Source: Diphasiastrum complanatum
Taxonomy: Eukaryota; Streptophyta; Lycopodiopsida; Lycopodiales; Lycopodiaceae
Length of the DNA: 64,000 bases
NCBI GenBank assembly: GCA_029204225.1
Contig: CM055110.1
Span: 42,637,862 to 42,701,861, forward strand
Direction: 5' to 3'
The number at the start of each line of letters is the position of its first letter. Position 1 is the stretch's first letter. The position numbers and the translations under genes were made by a program. A model generated the notes under the pieces. The model was not told the DNA's origin. It made no database searches and saw nothing but the letters and a program-made list of their open reading frames with translations. Below are positions 24,923-36,254 of this stretch, in pieces.

Positions 24923-25163
24923 CAAATCTGGATGTCCATCAATGTATGTACGATTTGCCCTTGAGATGTTGCCTCCTTGCATACGTTGCTCCTCTAAAGA
25001 ACAAGCATTTGAATTCAAGCCATATACTTGCATCCTCCATTGGTGACAACACAAAGCATGCCAATCACCCCAATTGTATTGAGGTCCTGCATATGGCATC
25101 AATGTCACAACACTATTTAGAGGGACCTCAATACTACTCAATGCAAAAAGGCCCAAACTAGCC

Positions 25164-25541
25164 TTAGAAAAAGTGTTCACTAGGCATAATCATGTACATT
25201 CGACCCAAATACATAAATGGTATTCCATTTAATGGTAATGGTGATTGGAGTGGCCAACACGAATATCTACTTCTAATGAAAATTTTTACTAATGGTTGCA
25301 AGCTAGGTGGAAGAGGAAGATCAGACAAAGAACCTAGAATGTCTTTTGACACATCAACAGTGCGTAGTAATTTGCAATTATCTTTCAAACTAGTCATAAT
25401 ATGTCCAAGACGTGTTCTCTTTTTTAAAGAGGTGGTCAAGTTTGTGGAATCCACATGGAGTATCGTGGAGGACTCATGTGCAACATCTAGGATAGGTGTG
25501 TGGTAAAAACATTCTAGAGATTTGAAGATGGATTGAATCAC
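25164..25541 (-). other. Unidentified open frame, possibly upstream part of the SET-like gene
   Basis: A 125-codon minus-strand frame containing LLRTVDVSKDILGSLSDLPL and PPSLQPLVKIF, followed at once by the SET-like frame in another phase. The composition looks protein-like and the order is consistent with an N-terminal extension of the SET-like protein after a frameshift. No known domain was recognised. Confidence 0.3.
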
Positions 25542-25735
25542 AAGGCATTGATGAACTAATTATATCATGCAAGGGGTTATCATCAACAAGAGCATCATCT
25601 AAGGCCAACGATGATCCAAAATCAATATTCATGTGATTTATTCTATCAATAATATTCTCGATCTCTCTTGCAACTCTTTCCTTGAAACCAACTTATGTTC
25701 CTTCTTCTGCAAAAGTTGAAAATGTTAGATGTATT

Positions 25736-25862
<127 letters not shown>

Positions 25863-25991
25863 CGTGAATGAGTCTATTATGGGTGATTCGACTTTCTTGT
25901 CATTGCTTACTCTTCTAATCTAACACTCTTCACTACTCTTTCACCCCCATTCTCCACTACTTTCTAACTTTTAAAAATTTTTTTTGATACA

Positions 25992-27125
25992 ATGTCTTCA
26001 AGTGGTAGGTCAAGTGGAAGGTCAAGTGGGAGACCATCTAGGAGAAGAGCTCATGAGGAGACCGAAGAATATAATCAAGAGTGGTTTGAGAATCTATTCC
26101 CTCAACAAAGAGATAGAACCAAAAATATTGTGTTATCTTCTTCGGCTGAATCATCCGAGAGAATAGCTTCCGAAGATGCCCCTTCCCAAGAATCGTGTAG
26201 TGTGTATTATGATCTTAATCCACATGGTGGAGTTATAAAAAATATGCGTGGCAATGTAGTTTATGCTCGTTTGCGTGATTTAGCTGCTTTATATTTTGGT
26301 AAAGATTACATGATCGATTGGTCCTCCCAATCGCTTCAAGACAAAAATAAAATAATAGAGACTTTATATTCTGAATTCCCTCAATCCAATGCTTTTAGTA
26401 GGAGTTGGGCCTTGAATTCAATGTGCCTTTGGATTTGAAACAAAAGGCAATTGATGAGAAGAGTCGTGAGGAATCCCAAGAATTCCATGAAGCCTGGATG
26501 GTGTTCCAAAAGGAATTGGAGGAAGGTGCAAGGGGAATTGTTGCAAAACAATCCCCAAAAGTATGAACAACAACATAGGACCGCCGCCGAAAAGCTCTTA
26601 AAACATGGCCAAAGTCACTTGGGATCGGGAGAAAGGGACAATCTAGAGGCCCAATTTGTAAGTGCAATATTTTTTACTATGATTCTATTTTTGTAGTGAG
26701 ATTGTTAATGTTTTTTATTGCTAAACTATGTTTTTTTGTTGAATGTAGCTTAGTGATTTTGGAAGACACATGACCGCCGCGGAGTACAAACGAGGTTACG
26801 ATCATGGATATGTCGGCCTTAAGGCTTTTATGGAATCCCATGGATTGTTTCCAATCGTGAACTCTTTAACCTTTATTGTTTTGTGATTGTTTACTTTGAG
26901 GTTTACAAGTAAGTTTAATCTCAATTTAATTGAATCTTTGATTCTATTTTGTAGAGAGGCTCTACAACTTCAAGCGTTCATGATGTGGAAGAAAATGTGG
27001 AAAATATTGAAGAGCAAAATGTGGAAGAGAACGTGAATGAGAGCGAAGGAGAGTTTGAAGATGTGGACACCAACGTACACCTACAAGACGAAGGAAGCGA
27101 GGAGGGAGGAAGTGATGATGAGTAG
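25992..27125 (+). CDS. Plant transposase (Ptta/En/Spm, Transposase_24-like) gene, three exons, frame-damaged
   Basis: Exons are 25992-26657, 26749-26856 and 26955-27125. Both introns have GT-AG borders and phase 0 (donors TTT|gtaagt and ATC|gtgaac; acceptors gaatgtag and ttttgtag). The start MSSSGRSSGRSSGR is followed by a Ser/Arg-rich head, a globular part (GGVIKNMRGNVVYARLRDLA, then DWSSQSLQDKNKIIETLYSEF) resembling the Transposase_24 family, a coiled, charged part (YEQQHRTAAEKLLKHG), exon 2 with MTAAEYKRGYDHGYVGLKAF, and an acidic C-terminus ending EEGGSDDE. From about 26405 to 26515 the likely coding frame is shifted (EKSREESQEFHEAWMVFQ) and then returns, so the present reading hits TGA at 26436. 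Such proteins accompany CACTA transposons; the minus-strand relic at 18.7-20.5 kb may be related. Family assignment is moderate. Confidence 0.55.
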
Positions 27126-27239
27126 AGTTTTTAAATTAAATGTAAGGCCTTGTAGAAGGCAATGTATGAAGGGAGAATTTATTCCTTCATCAATGTACTT
27201 TTTTTAAATCAATCAATATAATGTTTTGGCACTACATCA

Positions 27240-27430
27240 TTCTTGCAAAAATTTTGAATGCATATATTTTTAATTCATGAATGCAAAAGTATAGTCTATT
27301 GAATGCACATCTATTGAATGCAAATGTATCTATTGATGTATTCAATGCAATGTATAGTCTATTTAATGCACATCTATGGAATGCAAATGTATCTATTGAT
27401 GAATTCAATGCAATGTATCTATTTTAGCAC
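27240..27430. repeat. Tandem repeat of about 60 bases, GAATGCA-rich
   Basis: About three imperfect units built on 'attgaatgcacatctattgaatgcaaatgtatctattgatg' lie just downstream of the CACTA-associated gene. AT-rich, no coding potential. Confidence 0.7.
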
Positions 27431-27920
27431 ATGATTTGCATGCTAGAATGCAATAGAAAGTAATGAAAAGTAATGGAAACCACAATATAATGCATAAATA
27501 GATAACACATTAAGTTATCAAATAAATATCAAATGAATCAAAATAAATGTGAATTTACTTTTACTATTATATCTCCATTGTTTTGCAATCTTTACTTTTC
27601 CTTTTGCATGCACTTGATCTTTCAATCCTTTGCAATGAAAGCTCTTTTTTTTTTTAATTTTTCATATCCAAGCCTACATCACAAACAAAAAAGATCTTAA
27701 AACTTATGATCACAAAACACGTACTATTAACATCCATCAATGAACTAAAAACCCTAAACACTATCAATATTCTCACTCACATTCATCACCATCTCATCCT
27801 CACTCCCATCTATACTCTCCTTTTCTCTCTCACACACAAAAGAAAAAAGAAAGTCGACCTCTAGTTTAGGAGTGAAGCACATTTTGGTTCGCACCAAATG
27901 TTTTTTTTTTGTCAAAAAAA
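27431..27920. other. AT-rich spacer, no gene seen
   Basis: Low-complexity AT-rich sequence with short CA and CT runs and several A or T tracts. No frame or structure was recognised. Confidence 0.5.
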
Positions 27921-27923
27921 ATT

Positions 27924-28375
27924 GCGTGGATTATCCACGCAAAATCCAGAGATTTAATTGCATGCATACCGCATGGATATAAAAAATTTTTATCCACGTT
28001 GTATCCACGGTCCCAGCTTTCTGGATTTTGCATGGATAAAAAAAATTTGCGTGGATTATCCATGCGGTATCCATGCCATATCCATGCAAAAGCCGAGCCT
28101 GTTTTTAAAAAATCCTACTATGGCATGGATTATCCACGCCAAATTAAAATTTCCATTTTCGGCTCTGGGTGTTGGTTGCCGGTTGTCGGAGTTGGCATGG
28201 ATAATCCACACAGTTTTAATTTCACAACGTCCGACCGATCTACTGTCAGAAATGACAGTTGCGTGGAACATCCATGCAACCGTATCCACGCGTATATCCA
28301 TGCCTATCCATGACTATATCCACGCAAAAAAAAATTTGTCCGTGCCACCTCCTTTGTATTGTGCGTGGATATTTG
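27924..28375. repeat. Array of GTGGAT/ATCCAC palindromic half-sites
   Basis: About 20 copies of GCRTGGAT or its complement ATCCAYGC occur in roughly 450 bases. Many are arranged as inverted pairs with 2-to-14-base centres, such as GCGTGGATTATCCACGC near 27926 and GCATGGATTATCCACGCC near 28122; others follow head to tail (28070-28100 and 28268-28325). The reading frames across it (up to 145 codons) repeat MDNP/WIIH-type words only because of the motif. It could be an expanded fold-back element or a cluster of protein-binding sites. No terminal repeats or target duplications were identified. Confidence 0.75.
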
Positions 28376-28379
28376 CTAC

Positions 28380-29170
28380 ATGTGTTCTTGTGTGATGCTT
28401 CTTGATGGCTTGTCATGAATGCATCGTGATCCGTCTCTTGATTCAACTAAGATGCTTCTGCAGCTACATTTGCTATCTGATTTGATTGCCCTTTGTTATT
28501 GTTCTTGGCTTGTAGGATGCGGCAATCCTGAATCTTGTGGTTGGTTTGTTTGTAGTATATATAGAACAACTTTTTCTTTCTCGACAGCTTCGACTATTCT
28601 TGAAAATTTTGTGGCTTTGAGCCTCTCTTTTTCTGCTTGCTCATATTCTTGTTGATGTATAAGACATGAGAGTCGACAATAGAGGAACTGGAGAGTTCGT
28701 TCCTTCTTGTCTCTTCCTGGAGCAACATCATAATGACTTGTGACAGAGTCAGCTCTAGGTGTGTGGTGATCATCACACCCAGTTATCATACGATATTGGC
28801 AAGCTTGAAAGCATTGTCATTACTGCGTCTTGATCATCTAAGGCAGATCCGACGACAGCCATTTACTGTAGCGAGTTCTTGAACTAGTTGATGTGATTAT
28901 GTAATGAATCACCATTTGTCATCTTGAGGGAGAAGAATTTTCTCCTGAGATGTAGCTTGGAACCTATGTCACACACTTCGTACATGGTGCTCAAGATGTC
29001 CCAGACTTCCTTGGAGGTCTAAGCTTCAAAAACATGGCCAATATGTGTGTCTGATATGTTGAGGATGATCAGTGCAAAAGCTTTGCCATCCTTCAGCTTT
29101 CACTGAGAGACTGTAGTGTCGTCTGCTTTGGGTCTTGCCTTTGCACTTGTGACAACATCATTCCTGAACT
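28380..29170 (-). pseudogene. Copia gag fragment
   Basis: Read from 29160 leftwards, it shows copia gag segments: LKDGKAFALIILNISDTHIG, SKEVWDILSTMYE, LHLRRKFFSLKMTNGD, then a coiled part with LLQEETRRNELSSSS, and a degraded zinc-knuckle region near 28520. Several stop codons interrupt it. The left end is cut off at the palindrome array. It is closest to the gag type of copia family A. Confidence 0.7.
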
Positions 29171-29171
29171 T

Positions 29172-29490
29172 CCGATGGTTGTTCCACAAGTTATTGTTAG
29201 AAGATCACCTCGTCTAGAGTTACCAAAGTATAATGGGTTATTTGATCTAGTCAGATTTCTCAAAATCTTTTCTGAATCATGTGAGGTTTATGGCAAAAAT
29301 TTTCCACAAGATAAACTTAAGCTATTTCCTATGGCCTTAATAGGAGCAGCACAATATTGGTTTTACAACAAAGGTGAGACTAAATGTATGGATTGGAAAG
29401 TGGTTAAAGCTGGTCTAATCACAAGATTTATATCCAGAAAGTTTTTGAAAGATCTTTTTCTACTTTTAAGAAAAATTAAAATGTGAAAGA
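29172..29490 (+). pseudogene. Gypsy-type gag fragment
   Basis: A 100-codon frame with RSPRLELPKYNGLFDLVRF, LKLFPMALIGAAQYWFYN and KVVKAGLITRFIS matches the core of retrotransposon gag proteins and, segment by segment, the better preserved gag at 37.5 kb (RIPRIDAPKYDGESDPVRF). It is truncated at both ends, the right end at the start of the LTR at 29499. Confidence 0.65.
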
Positions 29491-29498
29491 GAGAAAGG

Positions 29499-30497
29499 TG
29501 TCGTAAAAATCGCGTGTGGGCGTGAGCAGCAACGGAAGCTCGAGGATTGGAGCGCGGCGTGTAGGAATGAAAACACAATAGTTAGCAGCAAAATTATTCA
29601 AGTAGAAAAATTCATACATAATGCACAAATGAACGATGCAGTAGTGAGACAAAAATTGTACTATGATAAAAATACCAACAATGGGTACAACAGCTTGAAG
29701 TAATAACTTCAGTTTGCTGAGCATGATAACATTGGCTACATATAACTCTGGTTGAAAAGAGAGTATTAATTAACTCAAAATTAACACTTACATAGCTTGA
29801 ATCAGCTAATATATAGATTTACAAGTGTCGAGGATCAAAATATCTTACAAGTCTTTAATGCTATTTATGTCAGCCTTTGAATATGTACAAAGTTGGTAAT
29901 TGCCAACCGCCTTTGGGATATTTGGTTGTCCAAATGTTTTAGGATTACTGATAAGTTGGCGATGTCGGTCAGCCAATGTAGCAAAACGCGAAAAAGTCGA
30001 AAAAACCGAAAGTGCCCTTAGACTGAAGGTTTGCAACTCTTGAAGGTGCCTATACACTAAAGGTATGTAAATCCCTAAGACGCCCTTAGATTCAAGGCAG
30101 CGAAGAAGGTGAAAAAGCCGAAAAGTGCCTTACACTAAAGGCAGTGAAGAAGATGAAAGTGCCTTAGATTACAGACAGCGAAAAAAGACGAAAAAGGAGA
30201 ACGTGCCTTTAAAATGATTTTTGAGGCATTCTAGCCATTTGGCTAGTGTGTCGTATTTTTCACTAGTGCAAAAACACGAAGGAGGCAAAAAAAGCAAAGG
30301 TGCCTTAAGAATGGTTTTCAAGGCATTCTGGCCACTTGGCTAGTGTGTTACAATTTTTGCTAAGGAGCAAAAAGGGACGAAGGTGCCTAAAAAGTTGTTT
30401 TGAAGGTCCGAAAATATGAAGTCGGCCTTTGGGTTTTTAGGATGCTCATTACTTGAATGATTTTGTTTAAGTCTGAGCATTTTAAAAAATCTAACAG
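29499..30497 (-). repeat. Family A copy 2, 3' LTR with U3 repeats
   Basis: A 999-base LTR whose right half (about 29950-30430) is made of degenerate units such as CGAAAAAGCCGAAAGTGCCTTAGA and AAGGCAGCGAAGAAGG, plus a duplicated 'gaggcattctggccacttggctagtgtgt' block near 30220 and 30325. Such units in the U3 of copia LTRs often act as promoter repeats. Confidence 0.8.
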
Positions 30498-30503
30498 TCC
30501 CCC

Positions 30504-32990
30504 TTAATGTGGATCCTGAAAAACTTTGAACTTCAGATTTGACATATCGTTAAATCTGAGATGTTGCTCCTTTGATAGAGCTTTTGTGAAGTAATCTACT
30601 GCCATGTAGTTTGTTCTACAAAAGATCAATTCTACTTCCTTATTGTGCACTTTCTCTCTAAGGTAATGATATCTGATTTCTATATGTTTGTTTCGAGAGT
30701 GAAATCTTGAATTGATTGTCACAATAGATTGTTGTAGGAAGTGTTTGCATAAGATTGAGGTCTACAAGCAGTTGCTTGAGCCAGATCGCCTCTTTGGTTG
30801 CATTTGTGGCAGCTATGTATTCGGATTTCGTTGATGACAATGCAACTGAGGTCTGCTTCCGGCTGTTCCATGAAATTGGGCCTTGGTTGTATAAAAATAC
30901 AAATTCAGAAGTTGATTTTTGGGTGTCAACATCTCCTACCCAATCTGCATTTGTGTAGGCTTCAAGGATTGGCAGTTTGGTTGCCTCTGTAGCAGATGCT
31001 GAGAGTTGTCATTGCTTGGATGTACTTCATGACCTTTGTTAGCATTTTCCAATGAGCTGCGCCTAAATTTGACAAGAACTAGCTGAGTGTACTGATTGAA
31101 TATGCAAGATCTGGTCGCGTGCAGATCATTGCGTACATCAGTGAGCCATGATGGATTGAAACGGGTAGCGCTCCATCTCCTCCTTTTCTGCCTCAGTTTG
31201 AGGAGGCTATTCCTTTGATAGTTTTAGTCCAAGGTCGAGTGGAAAGAGACTGGGTTTGTAGTTGGCCATTCCATACTTTTTCAGTACATTGTTGAGATAT
31301 CGTTGCTGACTAATAAAGATCAGTCTGTTGGGTTGATCTCGTTGAATTTGGATTCAGAGACAATAGTGGGGGAGTCATCTTGTATTTCTGGGCCAGTATG
31401 CATTTTGTATCCTTCATCAGATTCAAATTATTAATGGAGAAGAGTGTATCTTCTATGTAGAGAGTGATGATGATGAAGTAATTAGATACAGACTTGAAGT
31501 AGACATTCGAGTCTGTTGAGTTTGGAATGAAACCATTCTCTATCAAAAATATGTTGATCTTCCAGAACCAGGCTTTGGGTGACTGTTTTATCCCGTAGAG
31601 CGCCTTGTGGATTTTGCATACAAGGTGTTGTTGCTTGTTGTTGAGTTCGTATCCCTCTAGCTGCGTCATATAGATTTTCTCTTCGATGGTTCCATTGAGA
31701 AAAACAGTCTGGACATCCATCTGGTGGACTTCAAGATCTGTTGCGGCTACAAAGGAGAGGAGTAGGCGGATTAAAGCATGTTTGACGACTGGGCTAAAGG
31801 TTTCTGAGTAATCTAGATCTGGAATCTGGAAAAAGCCTTTGGCGACTAGTTTGGCCTTGTAACGATTTAGCCTTCCTTCAGTGTCGTACTTTGTCTTGAA
31901 TATCTATTTGCATGGAATTGGTTTTTGGTCCTTTGGCAGCTCAGTGAGCGTCCATGTTTGATTCTCCATAACAGAATCAAATTTAGTGTCCACTACTTTT
32001 CATTGGTCAACATCAGGAGTAGACATCGCCTCAGCAACTGTGTTTGGTTCCTGCACAAAGTAGCAGGCCGGATCATCTATAAATCTGGATGGAACATGTT
32101 TGGACCTGTTCGACCTTCTGGGTTGAATTTTGGTCTTCTGATGTGGGTTGACTTGTTGAGGTTCTGACTCATTGTCTGAGTCAGCGTAGAGATTCTGTAG
32201 TTGACTCTTTGAATTGGAATTGACTGGTTGTTCGATCCGTGAGTCGAAATTATCAGCAGCTTTCCCTTTGTGGTCGATGAACTGGTCTTCCACGAAAATG
32301 ACATCTCTACTGGTGAATGCCTTCTTGATATCCAAATTGTAGAGCTTGTATGCCTTGTGATTTGGGAAATAGCCGATGAAAATCATTTTCCTGCTCTTAT
32401 CATCTAGTTTTCTTCTTAAATCCTCAAGGATCTAAGCGAAAGCGATATATCCAAACACTTGAATATGTTTGAGTGATGGTTTTGATCATGTCCACACCTC
32501 ATAAGGTGTCTTGCCATTCAAAACTTTGGTGATGGATCGATTCTATAAATAGGCGGCTATAGTAACAGCTTCTATCCAGAATTTCTTTGTAAGAGAGGCA
32601 TGTGCCATCATGCTCTTGGCACTCTCGATGAGTGTCCTATTCTGGTGAAGAATTTATTCCTCAACTGAAGCTTGGAAGTCACATCCTTGATATCGTAGAG
32701 GATTGTAGGATGTGCCAAGCATTCTTAGCAGTCTGAGCAGTACATATGTGGCTGATTTGGGTATCCTTGATATTGAGAGTGATCATGACAAATGCCTTGC
32801 CATCTCTCAGTCTCCATTTGGTGATGATAGCTGCATCACCTTTTGGTTTGAGTTCTGTGCCATCAACGATGACCCACAGTTCTTTGGCTAGTAGCATGAC
32901 CTTCATCTTGAACTTCTAGAGATGATAGTTCTCTCCGTTGAGTTTGTCATTTAGAAATGAACTAGAAGACGGATCCATTCTAGGTTGAAC
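30504..32990 (-). pseudogene. Family A copy 2 gag-pol, INT joined to gag, RT mutated
   Basis: Reading right to left, gag starts near 32990 and keeps MKVMLLAKELWVIVDGTELK and DTQISHICTAQTAKNAWHIL. Around 32650 it jumps straight into the last part of integrase (SAKSMMAHASLTKKF, then KPSLKHIQVFG near 32470). Zinc knuckle, protease and the integrase catalytic core are therefore missing. Reverse transcriptase follows (MDVQTVFLNGTIEEKIY near 31700, QSPKAWF near 31570), and the active-site box reads YIEDTLF near 31465 instead of YVDD. RNase H ends near 30510 (RNKHIEIRYHYLREK). Many stops. Confidence 0.82.
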
Positions 32991-33623
32991 GAAATCATTG
33001 ATAGAAACAATGAAATCAAAATATTGTTGGCTGTGCGCTTGCTAGAACGATGTCTTGATAGAAACGTGACTGATAATCCACAGTAGAAATGCAAATTACT
33101 GAATTACCCGCTCTGATACAATGTTGTAAAACTGTGGGATACTGTGAAAGTATCGAATGGTATCGGATTAGTAGAATTTTGATTATAACAAAAGCTCTGA
33201 TACCATGTCCAAAATCAAGAGTATGGCTGACAACGGAAGCTTGAACGAGAGTGGGCTATGTAGGATCGGAAGCACCACAGTTAGCAATAGAAATATTCAA
33301 GATGAATGATTCAAATAAGCGCAAATGAACAATACAATAGTGAGACAAGAATTGCACTATGATTAATATCAACAATGAGTACAATTGCTTGAAGTAATAA
33401 CTTTAGCGTGTTTGTTGAGTGTAATAACACGGCCAACGAGAATTCTTCTTGTGTGAAGATTGATTAGTAATCAACTTATTACTGAGTGCATTCTTAGTTG
33501 ATTTTATACTACAAAATATCTACTTGAATGGGAATTTGCAAGAGGATGTGATTGGAAGATTTGTCTTTAACTTTATTTTTTTAAAGTGAACAATTTCAAT
33601 TTGTATGATGATTGATTATTGTT

Positions 33624-34095
33624 TTTGAGTTGTGCAACTTGGAGACAACTCATCGCATTCAATCAAAGGTGAAGGAATAGTCAAAGTTAAATTCAAAAGA
33701 GGTGAAGTCAAGTTGTTGTCCAACGTTCTCCATGTACCAAATCTGACCAAGAATTTGCTCTCAGTTAGCAGAATCACCAATTCAGGTCGAAGGGTCGAAT
33801 TCGATACAGAAGACTGCAAAATCATTGACAAGTCCCAGAAGGTTCTAGCCTACGAAATAAGAAGCGGCTATCTGTACAAACTCAACCATTGCTATTCTTC
33901 TAACAATCAAGCTCTTCACACAACCACTTATGAATCAACTGATATGCTGTGGCATTTCAGACTTGGCCATCTTAACTACAACAATATTCTGCAAATGTTA
34001 GCTCAGAGTCTAGTACAAGACTTTCCTTCAGTCAGCAAGCCAACTTCTCCATGCGAAAGCTGTATTATCAGCAATCATGCAAGGATTCTCAGATA
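33624..34095 (+). pseudogene. Family A copia protease/pre-integrase piece
   Basis: An open 154-codon frame contains the segments VQLGDNSSHSIKGEG, VLHVPNLTKNLLSVSRI, LWHFRLGHLNYNNI and PCESCIISNHAR, i.e. the region from just after the protease active site to the zinc-binding pre-integrase domain. It begins where the copy 2 LTR is cut off and ends at a junction with gag sequence, so it is a rearranged fragment out of the normal gene order. Confidence 0.8.
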
Positions 34096-36254
34096 GTGTT
34101 TTGAGTCATCTCAACACTTTCAAAAATCTTATGGAACAAATGATTGCAACTGGCTTAGTCATCAAAGATTCTGATGCTATTATGACTCTATTATCGAGTC
34201 TTCTTGAAGCTTATAAAAATTGGGTTATGGCAATTTTGACCTAGGAGTATCTCACTCTTTCAAGGGTAATTTCTATGCTTCTACAAGAGGAGATCAGAAG
34301 AACCGCATCCTCCTTGGGCTCAGGATTGGATCCTTAGGCTCTATATTCCAAAAATCAGAAGTTCAGATCCAAGAGATCTACAAAGTTAGCTTATCTTAAC
34401 AAGAAGAGCAATATGCAGTCTAGATGAAATTTTGGTTCAGGATTGACATTGAACTCTTCATCATTCCAAACAGTGCAGAAACTATTATGCAGATACTGTA
34501 AGAGAACTCGGCATGAAATCAAAGACTGTCGAACTTTGAAGTACAACAATGAGAAGAAGAAGTAGTTCCAACAACAAGCACATAGTGTTACAACTAGTCA
34601 CTCGATCCAGCAACAAGAGGAAGATGAAGCAGCCTTCATGACCAAGGTCAAAAAACAACATGATATCGATTCCTAGTATTTGGACTCTGGAGCAACACAA
34701 CATATGACTCACCATCTAGACTGGTTCAAGGACTACAAGTCATTCACGCACTCTCGAGTTGTGCAACTTGGAGACAACTCATCTCATTCTATCGAGGGTA
34801 AAGGAACAGTTAGAGTCAAATTTCAGAATGGTGAGGTCAAGTTGTTGTCCAACGTTCTCCATGTTCCAAGTCTGACCAAAAATCTACTCTCAGTTAGCAG
34901 AATCGCTGATTGAAGAGTCGAATTTGATACAAACGGCTGAACAATTCTTGAAAAAACTCGAAAAGTTCTAGCTTTTGGGAGAAAAAGTGGCTATCTTTAC
35001 AAACTCGGCCACTACTATTCTTCTAATAGTCAAGCTCTTCACACAACCACTTCTGAATCAACTGATATTCTTTGGCATTTCAGATTAGACCACTTTAACT
35101 TCAATAGTACTAAGCAAATGTCAACTCAGAATCTGGTGTAAGATCTACCTTTTGTTAGCAAACCAACTTCTCCATGTGAAAGCTGTATTATCAACAAGCA
35201 TGCTAGAAGTCCTTTTATTTCTGATTTCGTTCATACTTCTAAAGGTTTGCTTGATCTTGTACATAGCAACATATGTGGCCCAATGCAGACTGCTTCCATA
35301 GGGGGAGCTCTCTATTTTCTAACCTTCATTGATGACTTCTCTTGAAGGAATGCCACTTATTTTTTGAAGAACAAATCTGAAGCATTCGAGTTCTTCAAGC
35401 AGTTCAAGGCGTCTGCTGAAAATCAAACCTAGAGGAAGATCAAAGCTCTACGCATTAATGGAGGGGGAGAATTTATCTCCACATAATTCAAGGAGTTCTA
35501 CAAGGCCAATGGAATACATCAACAATTCACAACAAGCTACTCACCTAAGTCCAATGTTGTAGTTGAGATGAAGAATTGGATAGTCATCGAAAGTGCCAAG
35601 AGCATGTTGGCCCATTTCTCTCTTTCTAAGAACTTTTGGGCAGAAGGTGATACTATAGCTGCCTATCTACAAAATCGATCCATTACAAAGGCCCTGAAAG
35701 ACAAAACACCTTATGAGGTGTGGACAGGATCGAAGCCATCACTCAAGCATATTCGAGTGTTTGGATGCATTGCTTACTCTCAGAAACCTGAAGATCTAAG
35801 AAAGAAACTAGACGACACCAGAAGAAGGTTGATCTTTTTCGGCTATTCCCCAAGTCACAAGCCATACAAGCTCTACAACATGGACACTCAAAAATCGTTC
35901 ACAGGTATAGACGTCATTTTTGTGGCACATCGACCACAAGGGAGAACTACATTGACTTCCAATCCTACAGTTGACAAGTTTGAGCTCAAGATTGATCACA
36001 AGCTCGACACCGACTTTGACAATGAGTCTAAACCTCGACAAGTCGAACCACATCAGAGGATCGAAGTTCAACCCAGAAGATCGAACCGATCCAGACAGCC
36101 TCCATCCTGATTTATGGATAATCCAGCCTACTACTCTATGCAGGAACCAAACACAGTTTTTAAGGAAATGTTTACTCCTGATGCTTACCACTGAAAAGCT
36201 GCAATGGACACTAAATTTAATTCTCTATTTAAGAATCAAACATGGACTGTTACT
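34096..36254 (+). pseudogene. Copia family A, copy 3: gag to start of RT
   Basis: Begins inside gag (SHLNTFKNLMEQM), then has a zinc knuckle LCRYCKRTRHEIKDC near 34490, protease LDSGATQHMTH near 34680, pre-integrase, integrase with HSNICGPMQT near 35265, RINGGGEF near 35455 (usual RSDNGGEF), ENQT and MKNW (usual AERKN) near 35570, then KPSLKHIRVFGC. It ends with the first reverse transcriptase residues (KNQTW) at 36250. At least eight stop codons and several frame changes are present, and two of the three integrase catalytic positions are altered. Confidence 0.85.

Larger units (their letters stand above)
20930..25200 (-). pseudogene. SET-domain-like frame, split by a copia insertion
   Basis: On the minus strand, 25180-24918 encodes a stretch with KASLGLFA, VPLNSVVTLMPYAGP, MQVYGLNSNA and SRANRTYIDGHPDLHG. 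After removing the retroelement at 21122-24917 the frame continues without a break into NIVAYRNSSIGHPLLTNGVL (21121-20980). This order resembles a SET domain: the GxGLFA start, an LMPYxGP strand, then a GNI-x-xYxNSS block near the cofactor pocket. It would be a lysine-methyltransferase-like protein or a decayed copy. A further frame at 25541-25164 may be its upstream part after a frameshift. Exact start and end are unknown; SET assignment is by motif pattern only. Confidence 0.5.
29499..33620 (-). mobile_element. Copia family A, copy 2 (two LTRs, internal deletion)
   Basis: The left (3') LTR is 29499-30497 (TGTCGTAAAAATCG...AATCTAACA) and is followed by a polypurine-tract complement (GTCCCCCTTAATG) at 30498-30510. 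The right (5') LTR begins TGTCCAAAATCAAG at 33206, after the PBS complement GCTCTGATACCA, and aligns with the left one through blocks such as AACGGAAGCT, AGTGAGACAA and GCTTGAAGTAATAACTT. It is lost by about 33620. A second PBS-like GCTCTGATACAATG lies at 33110. Confidence 0.82.

Noticed and set aside
27924-28375. CRISPR array
   Set aside because: Repeats are 8-17 bases, in both orientations with irregular spacing, in a plant nuclear sequence; no cas genes.
27909-28395. Frames of 134-145 codons repeating MD-x-P and WIIHA words
   Set aside because: The repeats come from the palindromic DNA motif and appear on both strands, so they reflect DNA structure and not protein selection.
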